Part shown: positions 1-11,318 of the stretch, piece by piece | How positions within the stretch are numbered: position 1 is the stretch's first letter | How the letters are laid out: the number at the start of each line of letters is the position of its first letter | Source of the DNA: Tetrahymena thermophila SB210 | Taxonomy: Eukaryota; Ciliophora; Oligohymenophorea; Hymenostomatida; Tetrahymenidae | NCBI RefSeq assembly: GCF_000189635.1 | Contig: NW_002476418.1 | Span: forward strand, 310,001 to 374,000 | DNA: 64,000 nt | Direction: 5' to 3' | The notes under the pieces: model-generated | What the model saw: only the letters and a program-made list of their open reading frames with translations | Told to the model about the DNA's origin: nothing | Database searches by the model: none | Position numbers and translations under genes: made by a program

Positions 1-20
1 ACTTAAAATTATTTCTAATT

Positions 21-252
21 ATAAATAAACTTTAAAATGAAAACTAGTATAATTTATAATTTAAATAAAGAAATACATATATTTAAATATATTTTATATT
101 TTATTAAATTTTTTTTTCCCCTTACATTTAACAAATAAATAAACTTTAAAATGTGTACTAGTATAATTTATAATTTAAATGAATAAATAAATAGAAAAAT
201 TAAATATATTTTGTATTCTATCAAATCTTTTTTCTTCACTTACATTTAAGAA
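21..252. repeat. 114-bp imperfect tandem duplication
   Basis: The segment beginning at 21 (ataaataaactttaaaatg) recurs at 135 in the same order, including the block actagtataatttataat and the ending cttacattta. The offset is 114 bp. The copies differ by scattered substitutions and small indels. This is a local duplication in AT-rich spacer with no coding sense. Confidence 0.7.
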
Positions 253-769
253 ATTTTAAAAAAAATAAAGTAAATTTTAAAAAGTTTGCTTTAGATAATT
301 ACCAAACATTTATTTATCTCTTTTTATTAATAAACAAGTAAAAAAATAAATTATTTAAAATTATTTTTATACATTGATTTATTTGCTTTAGTTTTTTTTA
401 ACTGTTTGACTATTTAGTTTGGTATAAATTAAAATGCTAAATTTCTAATTAGATTTTCAAATGCAATGTTTTATATTTTATTTAAGACATATCTTACATA
501 CTTAAAATTTATACTGAAAAAGATTTAAGAATATTTGAGAAGCTTTTGAATCTGATTGGATATACTAAAGGAAAAAATAATTCACAAATAAATAGGAAAA
601 TAAATAACTAGCTTTATGAATGATTAAGATTGAAATTTATAAAAGAAAGCAGATAATAAGTAAATAACAGAGATACTATTAAATAGAAAAGTAACATTGA
701 CATAAAAAGTATAGCTAAGCGTAATAAAAGAATTTCAATTTGCAGATCAATTCAATACTCTAAGAAAGT

Positions 770-814
<45 letters not shown>
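770..814. repeat. (GATA)n microsatellite
   Basis: About eleven uninterrupted tandem copies of the tetranucleotide GATA lie about 115 bases upstream of the cathepsin start codon. Simple-sequence tract. Confidence 0.9.
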
Positions 815-816
<2 letters not shown>

Positions 817-928
817 ATTCATAGATATTTAATCTTAGAAAAAGAATTTATTTAATTAGTTAATTAATTAATTAAAAGTTAAACAAATTAGTTAAGACTT
901 ACTTTTTAAAAAGATAAAAGAAAGAAAG

Positions 929-2056
929 ATGATTAAGTATATTATTTTTGCTACTCTTCTTTTAAGTGTAGTATCTTGCAAGCCAAAATGGCACTAACTT
1001 TAAAATTACACTTTTGAATAGTACATAGTTGATTTCGAAAAGGAATACGAAGTCGATTCTGTAGAATACAATCAAAGAAAGTAGACCTTCGAAAAGAATT
1101 TGGTTGAAATCATTGCTTTTAATAATAAGGATCATTCATACAAAAAGGGTGTTAACAGAAACACTGACTTAACTACTAAGGAGTTCTAAGTTTAACTTGG
1201 TTTAAAGAAGTCAATGAAGAACAGAAAAAATCCTATTCAACGTTTGCTCGCTAAAAATAATACTGCTGCCAGCTTAACTGATTTACCTTAAAGTGTTGAT
1301 TGGAGATAAAAGGGTGTTGTTTCACCTGTTAAGGACTAAGGTGGTTGTGGTTCATGCTGGGCTTTCGCTTCAGCTGCTGTTTTAGAAAGCGCTGCTGCTA
1401 TTGCTGCTGGACCTGGCTAATTAAAAACTCTTTCTACTTAACAACTTGTTTCTTGCGTTCCTAATCCCAACTAGTGTGGTGGTACTGGTGGTTGCTCTGG
1501 AGCAGTTGCTGAATTAGCCTTCTCTTACACTACCTTATATGGTATTACTTCTGAATATAAATATAGTTATTAGTCCTACTTTGGTACAACTTACAGCTGC
1601 AAGTACGATCCTAAGACTTAAAGTGCTGAAGTTATTAACTAAGGTTATGCTAATGTTACTCCCAACGATTAAAATGCTCTCCTTGAAGCTGTTGCTACAG
1701 TTGGTCCTATTGCCATTTCTGTAGATGCTTCTAACTGGGCTAGCTACGAAGAAGGTGTTTTTGATGGTTGTGACTATTCTAAAAACGTTGACATCAATCA
1801 TGCTGTCGTTTTAGTTGGTTATGGTACTGATCCTAAGTACGGTGATTACTGGTTAGTCAGAAACTCTTGGGGAACCGACTACGGTGAGGATGGTTACATT
1901 AGAGTCAAGAGAGAATCAGTTGCCTAATGTGCTATGGATACAACTCCTACTGATGGTTTTGGTTGTGCTGGTGATGAAGAACCTATTAAAGTTTGTGGTA
2001 TGTGTGGTATTCTCTCTGACAGCGCTTATCCTCTTAAAGTCCAAGTTATTGGTTGA
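929..2056 (+). CDS. Cathepsin L-like papain-family cysteine protease (copy 1)
   Basis: A single-exon frame of 375 residues in the ciliate code (TAA/TAG = Gln, TGA stop). Residues 1-17 form a hydrophobic signal peptide. The propeptide carries the full ERFNIN signature, E46-x3-R50-x3-F54-x2-N57-x3-I61-x3-N65, and a GxNxNxD variant (residues 74-80) of the GxNxFxD motif, which place it in the cathepsin L-like C1A subfamily. The mature domain starts near residue 119 (LPxSVDWR). The catalytic set is complete: Gln137 (encoded by TAA), Cys143 in CGSCWAFA, His291 in [10 protein letters not shown] and Asn312 in RNSWG. A Cys-containing tail of about 45 residues follows the usual C-terminus. The predicted role is secreted or phagolysosomal protein digestion. 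A paralogue with the same tail lies at 15466-16608. The start is the first ATG in frame and directly precedes the signal peptide. Confidence 0.95.
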
Positions 2057-3353
2057 GTAGATAAATAAATAAAATTAAAAATAGTAATATGAATTAATGA
2101 ATGAATGTACATGATTTATATTACCATATATATTTATTAAAAATAAATAAAATGTTAAATAAATAAATAAATTAATCTCTAAATAAAAAAATAAGTTTTT
2201 TGATTGTTAATAAAATTGTTATTTTTAATTTCATTAATAATTTATTGAATTATTTTGATTGAATAAAAACATTTAAATTTAATCAACAATTTCTTAATTT
2301 ATTAAACATAATAGAAATTATACTCAACCAAAATTTAAAATATTTTAGTTTGTTTTTCCAGAATTAAGATATTAACTAACACCTATTTCTTAAGAAATAT
2401 TAATTTTTTTCACCAAATTTTAACAATGATATAAAGTATTTTCAAAAATGGGGTCATTTCAGAGGAGTAATTTTAAAGGAATATGGTATGTTGAAAAATA
2501 ATTTGAATAGTCATATCTAAACATTATTTAAACTTAAATATTATCATAATTAGGAAGGAAACTAAAGATTAAATAAAATAATTTGCATAAAAAATGAAGA
2601 AATAGTTTGATAAGTATTTTTATTTCCATAATTAATTAATTCCGTCCATCTTAAAAATGCTGTTTTAAAAAAACTCAAAGAAAAAATGATGTAAAGTTTA
2701 GTTGATCAAAATCTTAAAATTAAATCTCTCAAATAATTACTTAATTTTAGTAAAAATAATTAATATTATATCGGTTTTTAATAATTAAAATTCATTAGAT
2801 CTACAAAAGATTTTTATCTATAATTTTTACTTCTCAATATTATTTATTTTTTTTTGATATAAGAACCAAAGTTTTGGTAGAGCTCTATTAAATAAGCACA
2901 GACATACACACACTTTAACAATTTAGAAAATTAAATATAAAATATTAGCCAAAATAATTTGTTTATATTGATTTTATATATCGTATGTTTTTTTAGGTTA
3001 TTCTTTAATTTTGAATAAATTGTTTATTTTTTTGTAGACTAACAATAGATAGATTTTTTATTTTTCTATTTGTAATTAACAAGAATAGACAATAATTATT
3101 GGTATTTTATGATATTCTGTATTTTAAACAATCATAAATATTTGAATTTATTACTTCTATTCTTTTTCATGCTATTTATTTTTCAATTCAATTTAGAAAT
3201 CTTGTTTTTTTATGCTTTATAACAAAAATATAAATAAATCATAATAAATTAAATTACTGAAAAATTTTAGTTTTTTTTTAGGTTTACACAAAGAATTTAT
3301 AGCTGAACATAAAGATTGATAGATAGATCTATTTATATATTTAATCAATCATA
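2057..3353. other. AT-rich intergenic region
   Basis: Separates the cathepsin stop from the scramblase start. I see no conserved motif, RNA gene or convincing reading frame. The last bases contain a short GATA run and an A-rich leader. Confidence 0.5.
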
Positions 3354-4343
3354 ATGGGGAAAAATAATAAGCAAAAAAAGTAAGCAAGTAATAAAGAAGA
3401 GGATTAAGACGAAGATATGTATATGCAATTGACAGAAATAAAATAAGATGACTCGCCAAATAACAAAAATAAATTGATTAGCAGCCAAAATTCTAAAAAA
3501 AGAAAATCTTCTTCTTCAGGAAAAAAAAATAAAAAGCATATTGATGATGATGAAGAGGAATTAGATGAAATAGACATGTTTGATGGCTAAGTAGAGTCTC
3601 AAAATAATTTTCCTAATTTAAAGAATATGAAAGGATTTATAGTTAAATAGTAATTTAGACCTTGCGAGGCACTTACTGGGTTTTAAACAAGAAATGTTTA
3701 TGATGTTTTTCCTGCTGATTAAGAAGATGAAGAAATTGATAAATAAAGCATTCCAATTATGAGGTCACTTGAAGAAAGCAACTGTTTCGTTAGAAATTTA
3801 TTATCAGGAAGATGCAGACCCTTTGAAATGTCTATTTCTACACATAATAGTTATGGAGATAGTGAATTTCAGGAACATGTGATATTAGTTCTCAATAGAG
3901 AATTTAAATGCACTTTTCTTTGTTGGTAAAGACCTACCATTGAGGTTTTTTAAGTTAAAAATGGAATTAATGAGTTATTGGGAAGAGTTGTTAACCCTTT
4001 TAACTTTTGTGATTTAGATATTTTAGTCTTTGATAGGTTTGATAAATAAATTTTTACTATAGAGGGTTCTTGCTGTTCATGCGGCTTTTTGTGTTAAAAC
4101 TTTGGATGTAAACCATGCTAAGAATTAGAGTTCTTTGTAAAAGACAGTGAAGGAAACGATTTTACATAAATAAAAAAGAAGTAAATAGGATGCTATGTTG
4201 GATGTGTTAGTGATACTTCAAAATATTTTATTTCATTCCCTGAAGCAATAGATAACACTAAAAAAACTTTATTGCTAGCTGCTACTATTCTCTTAGACTA
4301 CATATATTTCGAAGGCGGAAGCAAGATATGCTTAAATCTTTGA
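3354..4343 (+). CDS. Phospholipid scramblase family protein
   Basis: A single-exon 329-residue protein in the ciliate code. Residues 1-80 are low-complexity, charged and Lys/Ser/Asp/Glu-rich, in place of the proline-rich N-terminus of animal scramblases. The scramblase domain follows: R147-NLLSGRCRPFEM, then NREFKCTFLCW, then GRVVNPFNFCDLDILVFD, then a Cys-rich segment from about residue 240 (GSCCSCGFLC, CKPC), and a C-terminal hydrophobic helix from L306 (LLLAATILLDYIYFE) preceded by an acidic ISFPEAID stretch at the position of the family's Ca-binding segment. Family members move phospholipids between bilayer leaflets or act as membrane-bound regulators. The Cys cluster could be palmitoylated (inference). 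The length is normal for the family. The call rests on the ordered motifs. Confidence 0.9.
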
Positions 4344-4827
4344 AGCATATTTTACTTAAATATTCCCTATAAAAACAATAAAAAGAGTTGTTAATTTAAA
4401 GATTCTACATAAATTAAGATAGTTAATTAATCAAAGTCTTTTTTTTAGAAAGAAAAACGAAGATTTAAAAAAATAAATTATTATATAAGATTCAAGTAAG
4501 ATTATCTTGCTTAAATCAAAAATAAATAATAGTTAATTATGTTTATAAGTAAATGTTTTTTAGCACTAAATATTATCATTAGAATATTAAATTATTTTAT
4601 TTATATTAATAAAAAAATATTTTTTTATTATTAATTTAATTACAAAATTATATGAAAATGATTCATTTTTCATCTTTCTTTAACAATTTAACAAAATTGC
4701 TAAGGATGGGTTGATAAAACAAATTTTATAACTTTTTCTGCATGAAAAATTGCTAGAAATTTTTTAATTTTCCCCAGTTTTTATTATTCTTTTTATATTT
4801 TACCAAAAATTTTCTTTATGTTTCCTT
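4344..4827. other. AT-rich spacer between scramblase and minisatellite
   Basis: Poly-A/T-rich sequence with no coding frame of note. It ends abruptly where GC content jumps at the start of the minisatellite. Confidence 0.5.
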
Positions 4828-4833
4828 CAGCAG

Positions 4834-4925
4834 AATTCAATCAGCCATCATCAAATAGCCAGCATCCGACAGCCACCGAATCGGCAGAAAGCATAAATAC
4901 TAGCCGACAGCCAGCATCAAATAGA
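4834..4925 (-). repeat. Inverted unit at the left edge of the minisatellite
   Basis: Here the repeat reads in reverse complement (gccatcatcaaatagccagc, then tcggcagaaagcat, then the gccagcatcaaatag block), while everything from about 4935 on is forward. The junction makes a head-to-head inverted repeat able to form a long imperfect stem with the adjoining forward units. Confidence 0.75.
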
Positions 4926-7365
4926 CAGCTGTAGGATGCTGACTGTTTGATGCTGGCCGTCAGCTAGTCTTTTCGCCATCTGCCGACTCGGGCAGCTGTC
5001 AGATGCTGGCTGTCAGCTAGTCTTTCTGCTTTCTGCTTTCTGCAGACTCGGCGACTTGGCTGTTTGATGCTGGCTATTTGATGATGGCTGTAGGCTAGTC
5101 TTTCTTCTTTCTGTTGACTCAGCGGCTGTCGGCTAGTCTTTCTGCCTTCTGCTGACTCGGCAGCTTTCAGTTGCTGGCTGTCAGCTAATCTTTCAGCTTT
5201 CTGCCGACTCCGCGGCTTGGCTGTTTGATGCTGGCTATTTGATGATGGCTGTTGGCTACTCTTTCTACTTTCTACCTACTCGGCGGCTATCTTATGCTGG
5301 CTATCGGATAGTATTTCTGCCTTCTGCTGACTAGGAGGCTTGGCTGTTTGATGATGGCTGTAGGCTAGTCTTCCTGCTTTCTGCCGAATCTGCGGCTGTT
5401 GGATTCTGGCTGTTTGATGGTGGCTGTCAGTTAGTCTTTCTGCCTTCTGCTGACTCGGCGGCTTGGCTGTTTGATGCTGGCAGCTAGTCTTTCTGCTTTC
5501 TGCCAACTCGGCGGCTGTCAGATGCTGGCTATTTGATGCTGGCAGCTAGTCTTTCTGCTTTCTGCGACTTGGAGGTTGTTTGATGCTGGCTATTTGATGA
5601 TGGCAGCTAGTCTTTCTGCTTTCTACCGACTCGGCTGCTTGGCTGTTTGATGCTGGCAGCTAGTCTTTCTGCTTTCTGCCAACTCGGCAGCTGTCGGATG
5701 CTGGATATTTGATGCTGGTAGCTAGTCTTTCTGCTTTCTGCCGACTTGGAGGTTGTTTGATGCTGGCTATTTGATGATGGCAGCAGGTCTTTCTACCTTC
5801 TGCCAACTCGGCAGCTGTCAGATGCTGGCTATTTGATGCTGGTAGCTAGTCTTTCTGCTTTCTGCCGACTTGGAGGTTGTTTGATGCTGGCTATTTGATG
5901 ATGGCAACTAGTCTTTCTGCTTTCTGCGACTTGGAGGTTGTTTGATGCTGGCTATTTGATGATGGCAGCTAGTCTTTCTGCCTTCTGCCAACTCGGCAGC
6001 TGTCAGATGCTGGCTATTTGATGATGGCAGCTAGTCTTTCTGCTTCTGCCAACTCGGCAGCTGTCAGATGCTGGCTATTTGATGATGGCAGCTAGTCTTT
6101 CAGCTTTCTGCCGACTCGGCTGCTTGGCTGTTTGATGCTGGCAGCTAGTCTTTCTGCTTTCTGCCAACTCGGCGGCTGTCAGATGCTGGATATTTGATGC
6201 TGGTAGCTAGTCTTTCTGCTTTCTGCCGACTTGGAGGTTGTTTGATGATGGCAGCTAGTCTTTCTACCTTCTGCCAACTCGGCAGCTGTCAGATCCTGGC
6301 TATTTGATGATGGCAGCTAGTCTTTCTGCTTTGTGCCGACTTGGAGGTTGTTTGATGCTGGCTATTTGATGATGGCAGCTAGTCTTTCTACCTTCTGCCA
6401 ACTCGGCAGCTGTCAGATGCTGGCTATTTGATGCTGGTAGCTAGTTTTTCTGCTTTCTGCCGACTTGGAGGTTGTTTGATGCTGGCTATTTGATGATGGC
6501 AGCTAGTCTTTCTACCTTCTGCCAACTCGGCAGCTGTCAGATGCTGGCTATTTGATGCTGGTAGCTAGTCTTTCTGCTTTCTGCCGACTTGGAGGTTGTT
6601 TGATGCTGGCTATTTGATGATGGCAGCTAGTCTTTCTACCTTCTGCCAACTCGGCAGCTGTCGGATGCTAGCTATTTGATGCTGGCAGCTAGTCTTTCTG
6701 CTTTCTGCCGACTTGGAGGTTGTTTGATGCTGGCTATTTGATGCTGGCAGCTAGTCTTTCTGCTTTCTGCCGACTCGGCGGTTGTTTAATGCTGGCAGCT
6801 AGTCTTTCTGCTTTCTGCCAACTCGGCGGCTGTCAGATGCTGGCTATTTGATGCTGGCAACTAGTCTTTCTGCTTTCTGCGACTTGGAGGTTGTTTGATG
6901 CTGGCTATTTGATGATGGCAGCTAGTCTTTCTGCCTTCTGCCAACTCGGCAGCTGTCAGATGCTGGCTATTTGATGATGGCAGCTAGTCTTTCTGCTTTC
7001 TGCCAACTCGGCAGCTGTCGATGCTGGCTATTTGATGATGGCAGCTAGTCTTTCAGCTTTCTGCCGACTCGGCTGCTTGGCTGTTTGATGCTGGCAGCTA
7101 GTCTTTCTGCTTTCTGCCAACTCGGCGGCTGTCGGATGCTGGATATTTGATGCTGGTAGCTAGTCTTTCTGCTTTCTGCCGACTTGGAGGTTGTTTGATG
7201 CTGGCTACTTGATGATGGCAGCTAGTCTTTCTGCCTTCTGCCAACTCGGCAGCTGTCAGATGCTGGCTATTTGATGCTGGTAGCTAGTCTTTCTGCTTTC
7301 TGCGACTTGGAGGTTGTTTGATGCTGGCTATTTGATGATGGCAGCTAGTCTTTCTGCTTTCTGCC

Positions 7366-7930
7366 GACTTCGAGGTTGTTTGATGCTGGCTATTTGATGC
7401 TGGCAGCTAGTCTTTCAGCTTTCTGTCGACTCGGCAGCTGTTAGATGCTGGCTATTTGATGCTGGTAGCTAGTCTTTCTGCTTTCTGCCGACTCGGCGGT
7501 TGTTTAATGCTGGCAGCTAGTCTTTCTGCTTTCTGCCAACTCGGCGGCTGTCAGATGCTAGCTATTTGATGCTGGCAACTAGTCTTTCTGCTTTCTGCGA
7601 CTTGGAGGTTGTTTGATGCTGGCTATTTGATGATGGCAGCTAGTCTTTCTGCTTTCTGCCGACTTCGAGGTTGTTTGATGCTGGCTATTTGATGCTGGCA
7701 GCTAGTCTTTCAGCTTTCTGTCGACTCGGCAGCTGTTAGATGCTGGCTATTTGATGCTGGTAGCTAGTCTTTCTGCTTTCTGCCGACTCGGCGGTTGTTT
7801 AATGCTGGCAGCTAGTCTTTCTGCTTTCTGCCAACTCGGCGGCTGTCAGATGCTAGCTATTTGATGCTGGCAACTAGTCTTTCTGCTTTCTGCGACTTGG
7901 AGGTTGTTTGATGCTGGCTATTTGATGATG
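7366..7930. repeat. Higher-order 295-bp duplication inside the minisatellite
   Basis: The block starting gacttcgaggttgtttgatg at 7366 restarts at 7661. The two copies, each spanning about five basic units with the same unit-specific variants, match by eye from 7366 to 7660 against 7661 to about 7930, where the second copy diverges. It is a recent segmental duplication of several units. Confidence 0.85.
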
Positions 7931-8230
7931 GCTATAGGCTAGTCTTTCTGCTTTCTGACGACTCAGCTGCTGTCGGGTGCTGGCTGTTTCTTTCTGCTTT
8001 CCTTTACTAGGATTAAATGCTGACTTGGTTGTCGGATGCAGGCTGTCAGATTCTGGGTATTGGATGTTGGCTGAAGGCTTGTCTTTTTGCTTTCCTTCAG
8101 CGCTTGGCTATCTTTCTACTTTGCTTCAACAGGTCTCAATGCAGACTCAGCTATTTTTTCTGTTTTCCTTCTGGATTTAATCTCGGCTCGATATTTTCCT
8201 CATTCCGAATGATATCACATTCTTGATTAA

Positions 8231-8434
8231 TTGATAAATAGAATACATCAGTTTCCTTTACTTTAAGATCTGAGATCATAATTATCAAATTTTTTTTATT
8301 AAAGGTTTGTCATCGATTGCTATTTCTAATAAATACCTCAACTTTAAAAATGTACGGGATTCGGGATAATTTAATAAAAATAATAACTACAAAAAGATTA
8401 ATTAAGAAAAAAAAAAATTGAAAATAAATTTGAA
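8231..8434. other. Short AT-rich leader region
   Basis: Base composition returns to AT-rich. The last 40 bases before the next start codon are A-rich. Nothing else is seen. Confidence 0.4.
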
Positions 8435-10052
8435 ATGAGTTCTCGCATTACTAGCAGAATCAATAAACTTTTGCACAACCCGCAAGTAGTTTTAAAAAAA
8501 TTATTTTACAATATACAAGAACCTTCATCAAAAAATATCATAATTAAAAAAGGAAGAATTTGAAGATATATAAAATAATGATGGACGCAATGATTCTGAT
8601 ATTTCTATTGAAGAAAATCTAAAAACCTAAAAAAACTAATTTATATTTCTTGAAACACTCAATAATGAATCACGTTACGCAAACAATAATGCCGTGGGTT
8701 TGGTCAATTCTCTCGTCGAAAGATCACAACAAAAATAGTAGGTATCTTAAAGATATTAGATTATAGGATTCTACAAGGTAAAAAAAAGCAATATCAATGC
8801 GAAAGATATTTGTTTTTTTGTCATGCACAAAATCTTGAGAAGTATTGTCAAAAGTCTCAAAAATGTAAATAATTAAAATGATAATTAAATTGGAAATTAA
8901 AATAATAATTAGAAATCATAAGATAAAGATCATAAAGATTTGAACCATGAATTAATATGGTGTGACTTTATTGTTTGTTAAAGTGACAACTTGGCTGCTT
9001 GTATCATTGATTTCAGAAGTTGTATAACTGCCTTTAATAAGGATTTTTTTTCCGATATTCTTAGGATCTAAGAATACAAGTTCGCACCCTATTATCATCT
9101 CGCCTGCGCAAGGAGCTCATTAGACAATCTGAAAATGTTAGGAAGAAATACTTAAGTTGAGATTAAAAATTTGCAGGTATATAGTTTCTTCAAGGCGTAT
9201 ATGGGTGATATAAAAATCAAAACCCTGGGAGAATTTAAAAAATTTTTAACTGAGGCTTAAGAAACTAATAGAAAAATGTAACAAATCTTCGATTCATGGT
9301 CTGAAACTTAAAACTTTAACAAATAGTAGTAATATTTGAAGGAATTTTAAGACTTTTATATAAAAAAGTTTTATGGACTTGTAGATATATGCTCTGTCTT
9401 GAATGGCTTTGAGTAACATTGTATAGCGCATAAATGTAGGAAACAATAAAAATGTAAGCAGTAGATATAATAATTTCAGATTATTAACAACACATCTATT
9501 AGCTGTAAGGATAGATTATAAAAATGCCAGAATGTATAAGAAATTTGGATTTAATTGTACTTGCTAGATGTAGAATTTACATAGTGTGCTCTCTTGATGG
9601 TCTCTAAAATGAACAAATTCACATACTAAGAGTTGGATAAAGGATGGGAAAAATTTTTAAAAAGGCTAAACAATAACGAATAAAAAGTTTAAAAAATCTT
9701 CGATATCTTCTAGTCTACTTTTAAATTGGAAGAAGAGCAAAATGACTAAAGAACATAGGGTATGCTAATTTAAGAAGAGAATCATTAACCAGTAAAATGG
9801 GATGTAGATGAGTATATTATGGATGATAATACGTTGATGACTCCATATTAATTTGATAATAATTATGTCTTTATGTATGGGTATGATAATGAAGAAAATA
9901 ATGGAAATTAATCACAGTATCAACATGACTATAGTGATGAAATAGAAGAAGAAACTAATAACAAGAATATGAAGAAGCTTCATATTAGTTTGACACCGAG
10001 TCATCAATAATATGAGTCAAGTAGCAGATCCTATATAAGTTATTAATGGTGA
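8435..10052 (+). CDS. Unrecognised 516-residue protein, probably two exons
   Basis: From 8553 a frame of 500 codons runs to TGA at 10050-10052 in the ciliate code. An ATG at 8435 opens a 17-codon exon. A GT-AG intron at 8486-8552 (67 nt) joins it in frame, but the acceptor is AAG rather than the usual TAG, so a one-base frameshift or a start at the first downstream in-frame ATG (8823) is also possible. The protein is hydrophilic with no signal peptide or membrane segment. It has Gln-rich runs, a Cys/His cluster H306-C307-x2-H310-x-C312-x5-C318, and an acidic, Asn/Tyr-rich C-terminal quarter. I do not recognise the family and assign no function. It abuts the GC-rich minisatellite, and its base composition is otherwise like its neighbours. 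Confidence 0.65.
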
Positions 10053-11318
10053 TGGTGCTCCCACTAATAAAGCAACTACTGAATTCTTAAATAGATGAAA
10101 ATGACTATGGATCCTTGGTAAATCCATAAAATTTAAAAATAATATTTGAGATTTTACAATTGTTGTAATAAAACAAGTATATAAAGTTAATTGTTAGGTT
10201 TAAATTAATTTATTCTGTAATTTGTATTAATATATATGCTTTTATATATTTATGTTTGCAATCATTATAAATTTTTAATGCTATGCAGAATTTAAAATCG
10301 GAGCATTTTAGGGCGGATAGGTTCGAAATCGAGACCTATCATGCCAAAATTTTCTTAGAAGGTAGATTAGAGTTTGACTAGACTTGAATAATACCCAAGT
10401 GATATGGAATAATAATGAGACTGTATAAATCTTAATAAATTTCCTTCCTATTACCTATTAATTAAATAATTCTAATTAATTTAGGTTTTTTAAATATGTG
10501 ATTATTATTACATTTTTATTTCTTTTCTATTTATTTAATGAATAAATATTGCTAATCTATGTATTGAAATTCTGCTGACTGGATACATAATGTCAACTGA
10601 ATTTCAATAAGTTTTTATTGAAAATTTAACTAGAAAAATAAAAAATAAATATATTATTTTATTCTAAACAAATAAATTTCTTCACTCACCATATATAAAT
10701 AAAATAATTTCAATATTAATTAAATTTTATTCTTTTAACTCTTCTAATTAAAAATATATAAAAGAATCTAAAAGAATATAACATATTATCAAAATAATAA
10801 TTGGCGAAATAAAAATTCGGCAAAAAAATAATTGGACATCTTATTTGCTTATAAATAATTTAGTTTAGTTTATTATCATTTTTTTATTATTATTTTCTTA
10901 AAATTTCTATTATAAAAAAACCTTTAATTTATTATAATAAATTTAAATATATTAAGAAGCAATCTTTTTAATAATAGAATAAATCTTCTTTAATCTATTT
11001 TAGCAATCTCATTTAATCAAATATTCTGTGAGATTGACAATACTTATCATACATACAATATATCTTTACATAAAACTAATCTCCATTCCTGTTCAAGGAC
11101 AATAAAAGAAAAAAGATATTTATTAGAATTTCAACATTAAATTATTTAATTATTTATATTAATATGTATTACATAAAAGTAAATTAAAAAGTTTTTGATA
11201 TAAAGATGAATCTTTAGACTCATATTAAAGAGTAAAATATAGAATTTTTAAAATATTATTTTTGAGTTTATTATTTACATTATTTATTTGTTTATTTCTT
11301 GTTAGATTCAAAATGAGA
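10053..11318. other. Intergenic region with one strong hairpin
   Basis: AT-rich spacer between the convergent unrecognised gene and the minus-strand fluoride exporter. The only marked structure is the hairpin at 10305-10350. The rest is poly-A/T-rich with no persuasive frame. Confidence 0.5.
10305..10350. other. Long imperfect hairpin, possible structured RNA
   Basis: Five nested paired segments close on one loop: 10305-10309 with 10346-10350 (AUUUU/AAAAU), 10312-10314 with 10343-10345 (GGC/GCC), 10316-10322 with 10334-10340 (GAUAGGU/ACCUAUC), 10323-10325 with 10330-10332 (UCG/CGA), and tetraloop AAAU at 10326-10329. G33 and the AU at 41-42 are bulges. This is a GC-rich island in very AT-rich DNA. 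It contains GGTTCGAAATC, which recalls a tRNA T-arm, but no tRNA fold surrounds it. It could be a small RNA, a 3'-end element or a DNA structure. Confidence 0.5.

Larger units (their letters stand above)
1..928. other. AT-rich intergenic region upstream of the first cathepsin gene
   Basis: No coding frame with gene-like composition is visible. The stretch holds a 114-bp tandem duplication near its left end and a GATA microsatellite near its right end, both listed separately. The last ~100 bases before the start codon are A-rich, as is usual for 5' leaders in this genome. Confidence 0.6.
4828..8230. repeat. GC-rich ~62-bp minisatellite array
   Basis: About 3.4 kb of tandem units with a roughly 62-bp period. 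They are built from modules such as ctcggcagctgtcagatgct, ggctatttgatgatggcagc and tagtctttctgctttctgcc. Some units lack the ggctatttgatgatg module and are ~48 bp. A second unit type carries cttggaggttgtttgatgct in place of ctcggcagctgtcagatgct. Base composition is near half G+C, against roughly one fifth in the rest of the window. Units are most alike in the centre and decay at both edges (4828-5300 and 7950-8230), as expected for an array homogenised by unequal exchange. Many units contain the near-palindrome GCCGACTCGGC. 62 is not a multiple of three and TGA recurs in every forward frame, so forward coding is unlikely. Confidence 0.92.

Noticed and set aside
1535-1801. Frames on both strands inside cathepsin copy 1, and a shorter forward frame at 16004-16204 in copy 2
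   Set aside because: They overlap the protease reading frames out of phase; the protease frame has full catalytic motifs.
5276-5506. Minus-strand frame of 76 codons within the minisatellite
   Set aside because: It is a translation of the ~62-bp repeat (a period that is not a multiple of three), has no conserved domain and does not persist across units. The short forward frames at 7977-8226 are the same kind of artefact.
4828-8230. CRISPR-like array
   Set aside because: Units are contiguous, degenerate tandem repeats without unique spacers, in a eukaryotic genome; it is a minisatellite.
10311-10345. Possible tRNA from the GGTTCGAAATC sequence
   Set aside because: No acceptor stem, D-arm or anticodon arm can be placed around it on either strand. 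The sequence forms a single long hairpin instead.
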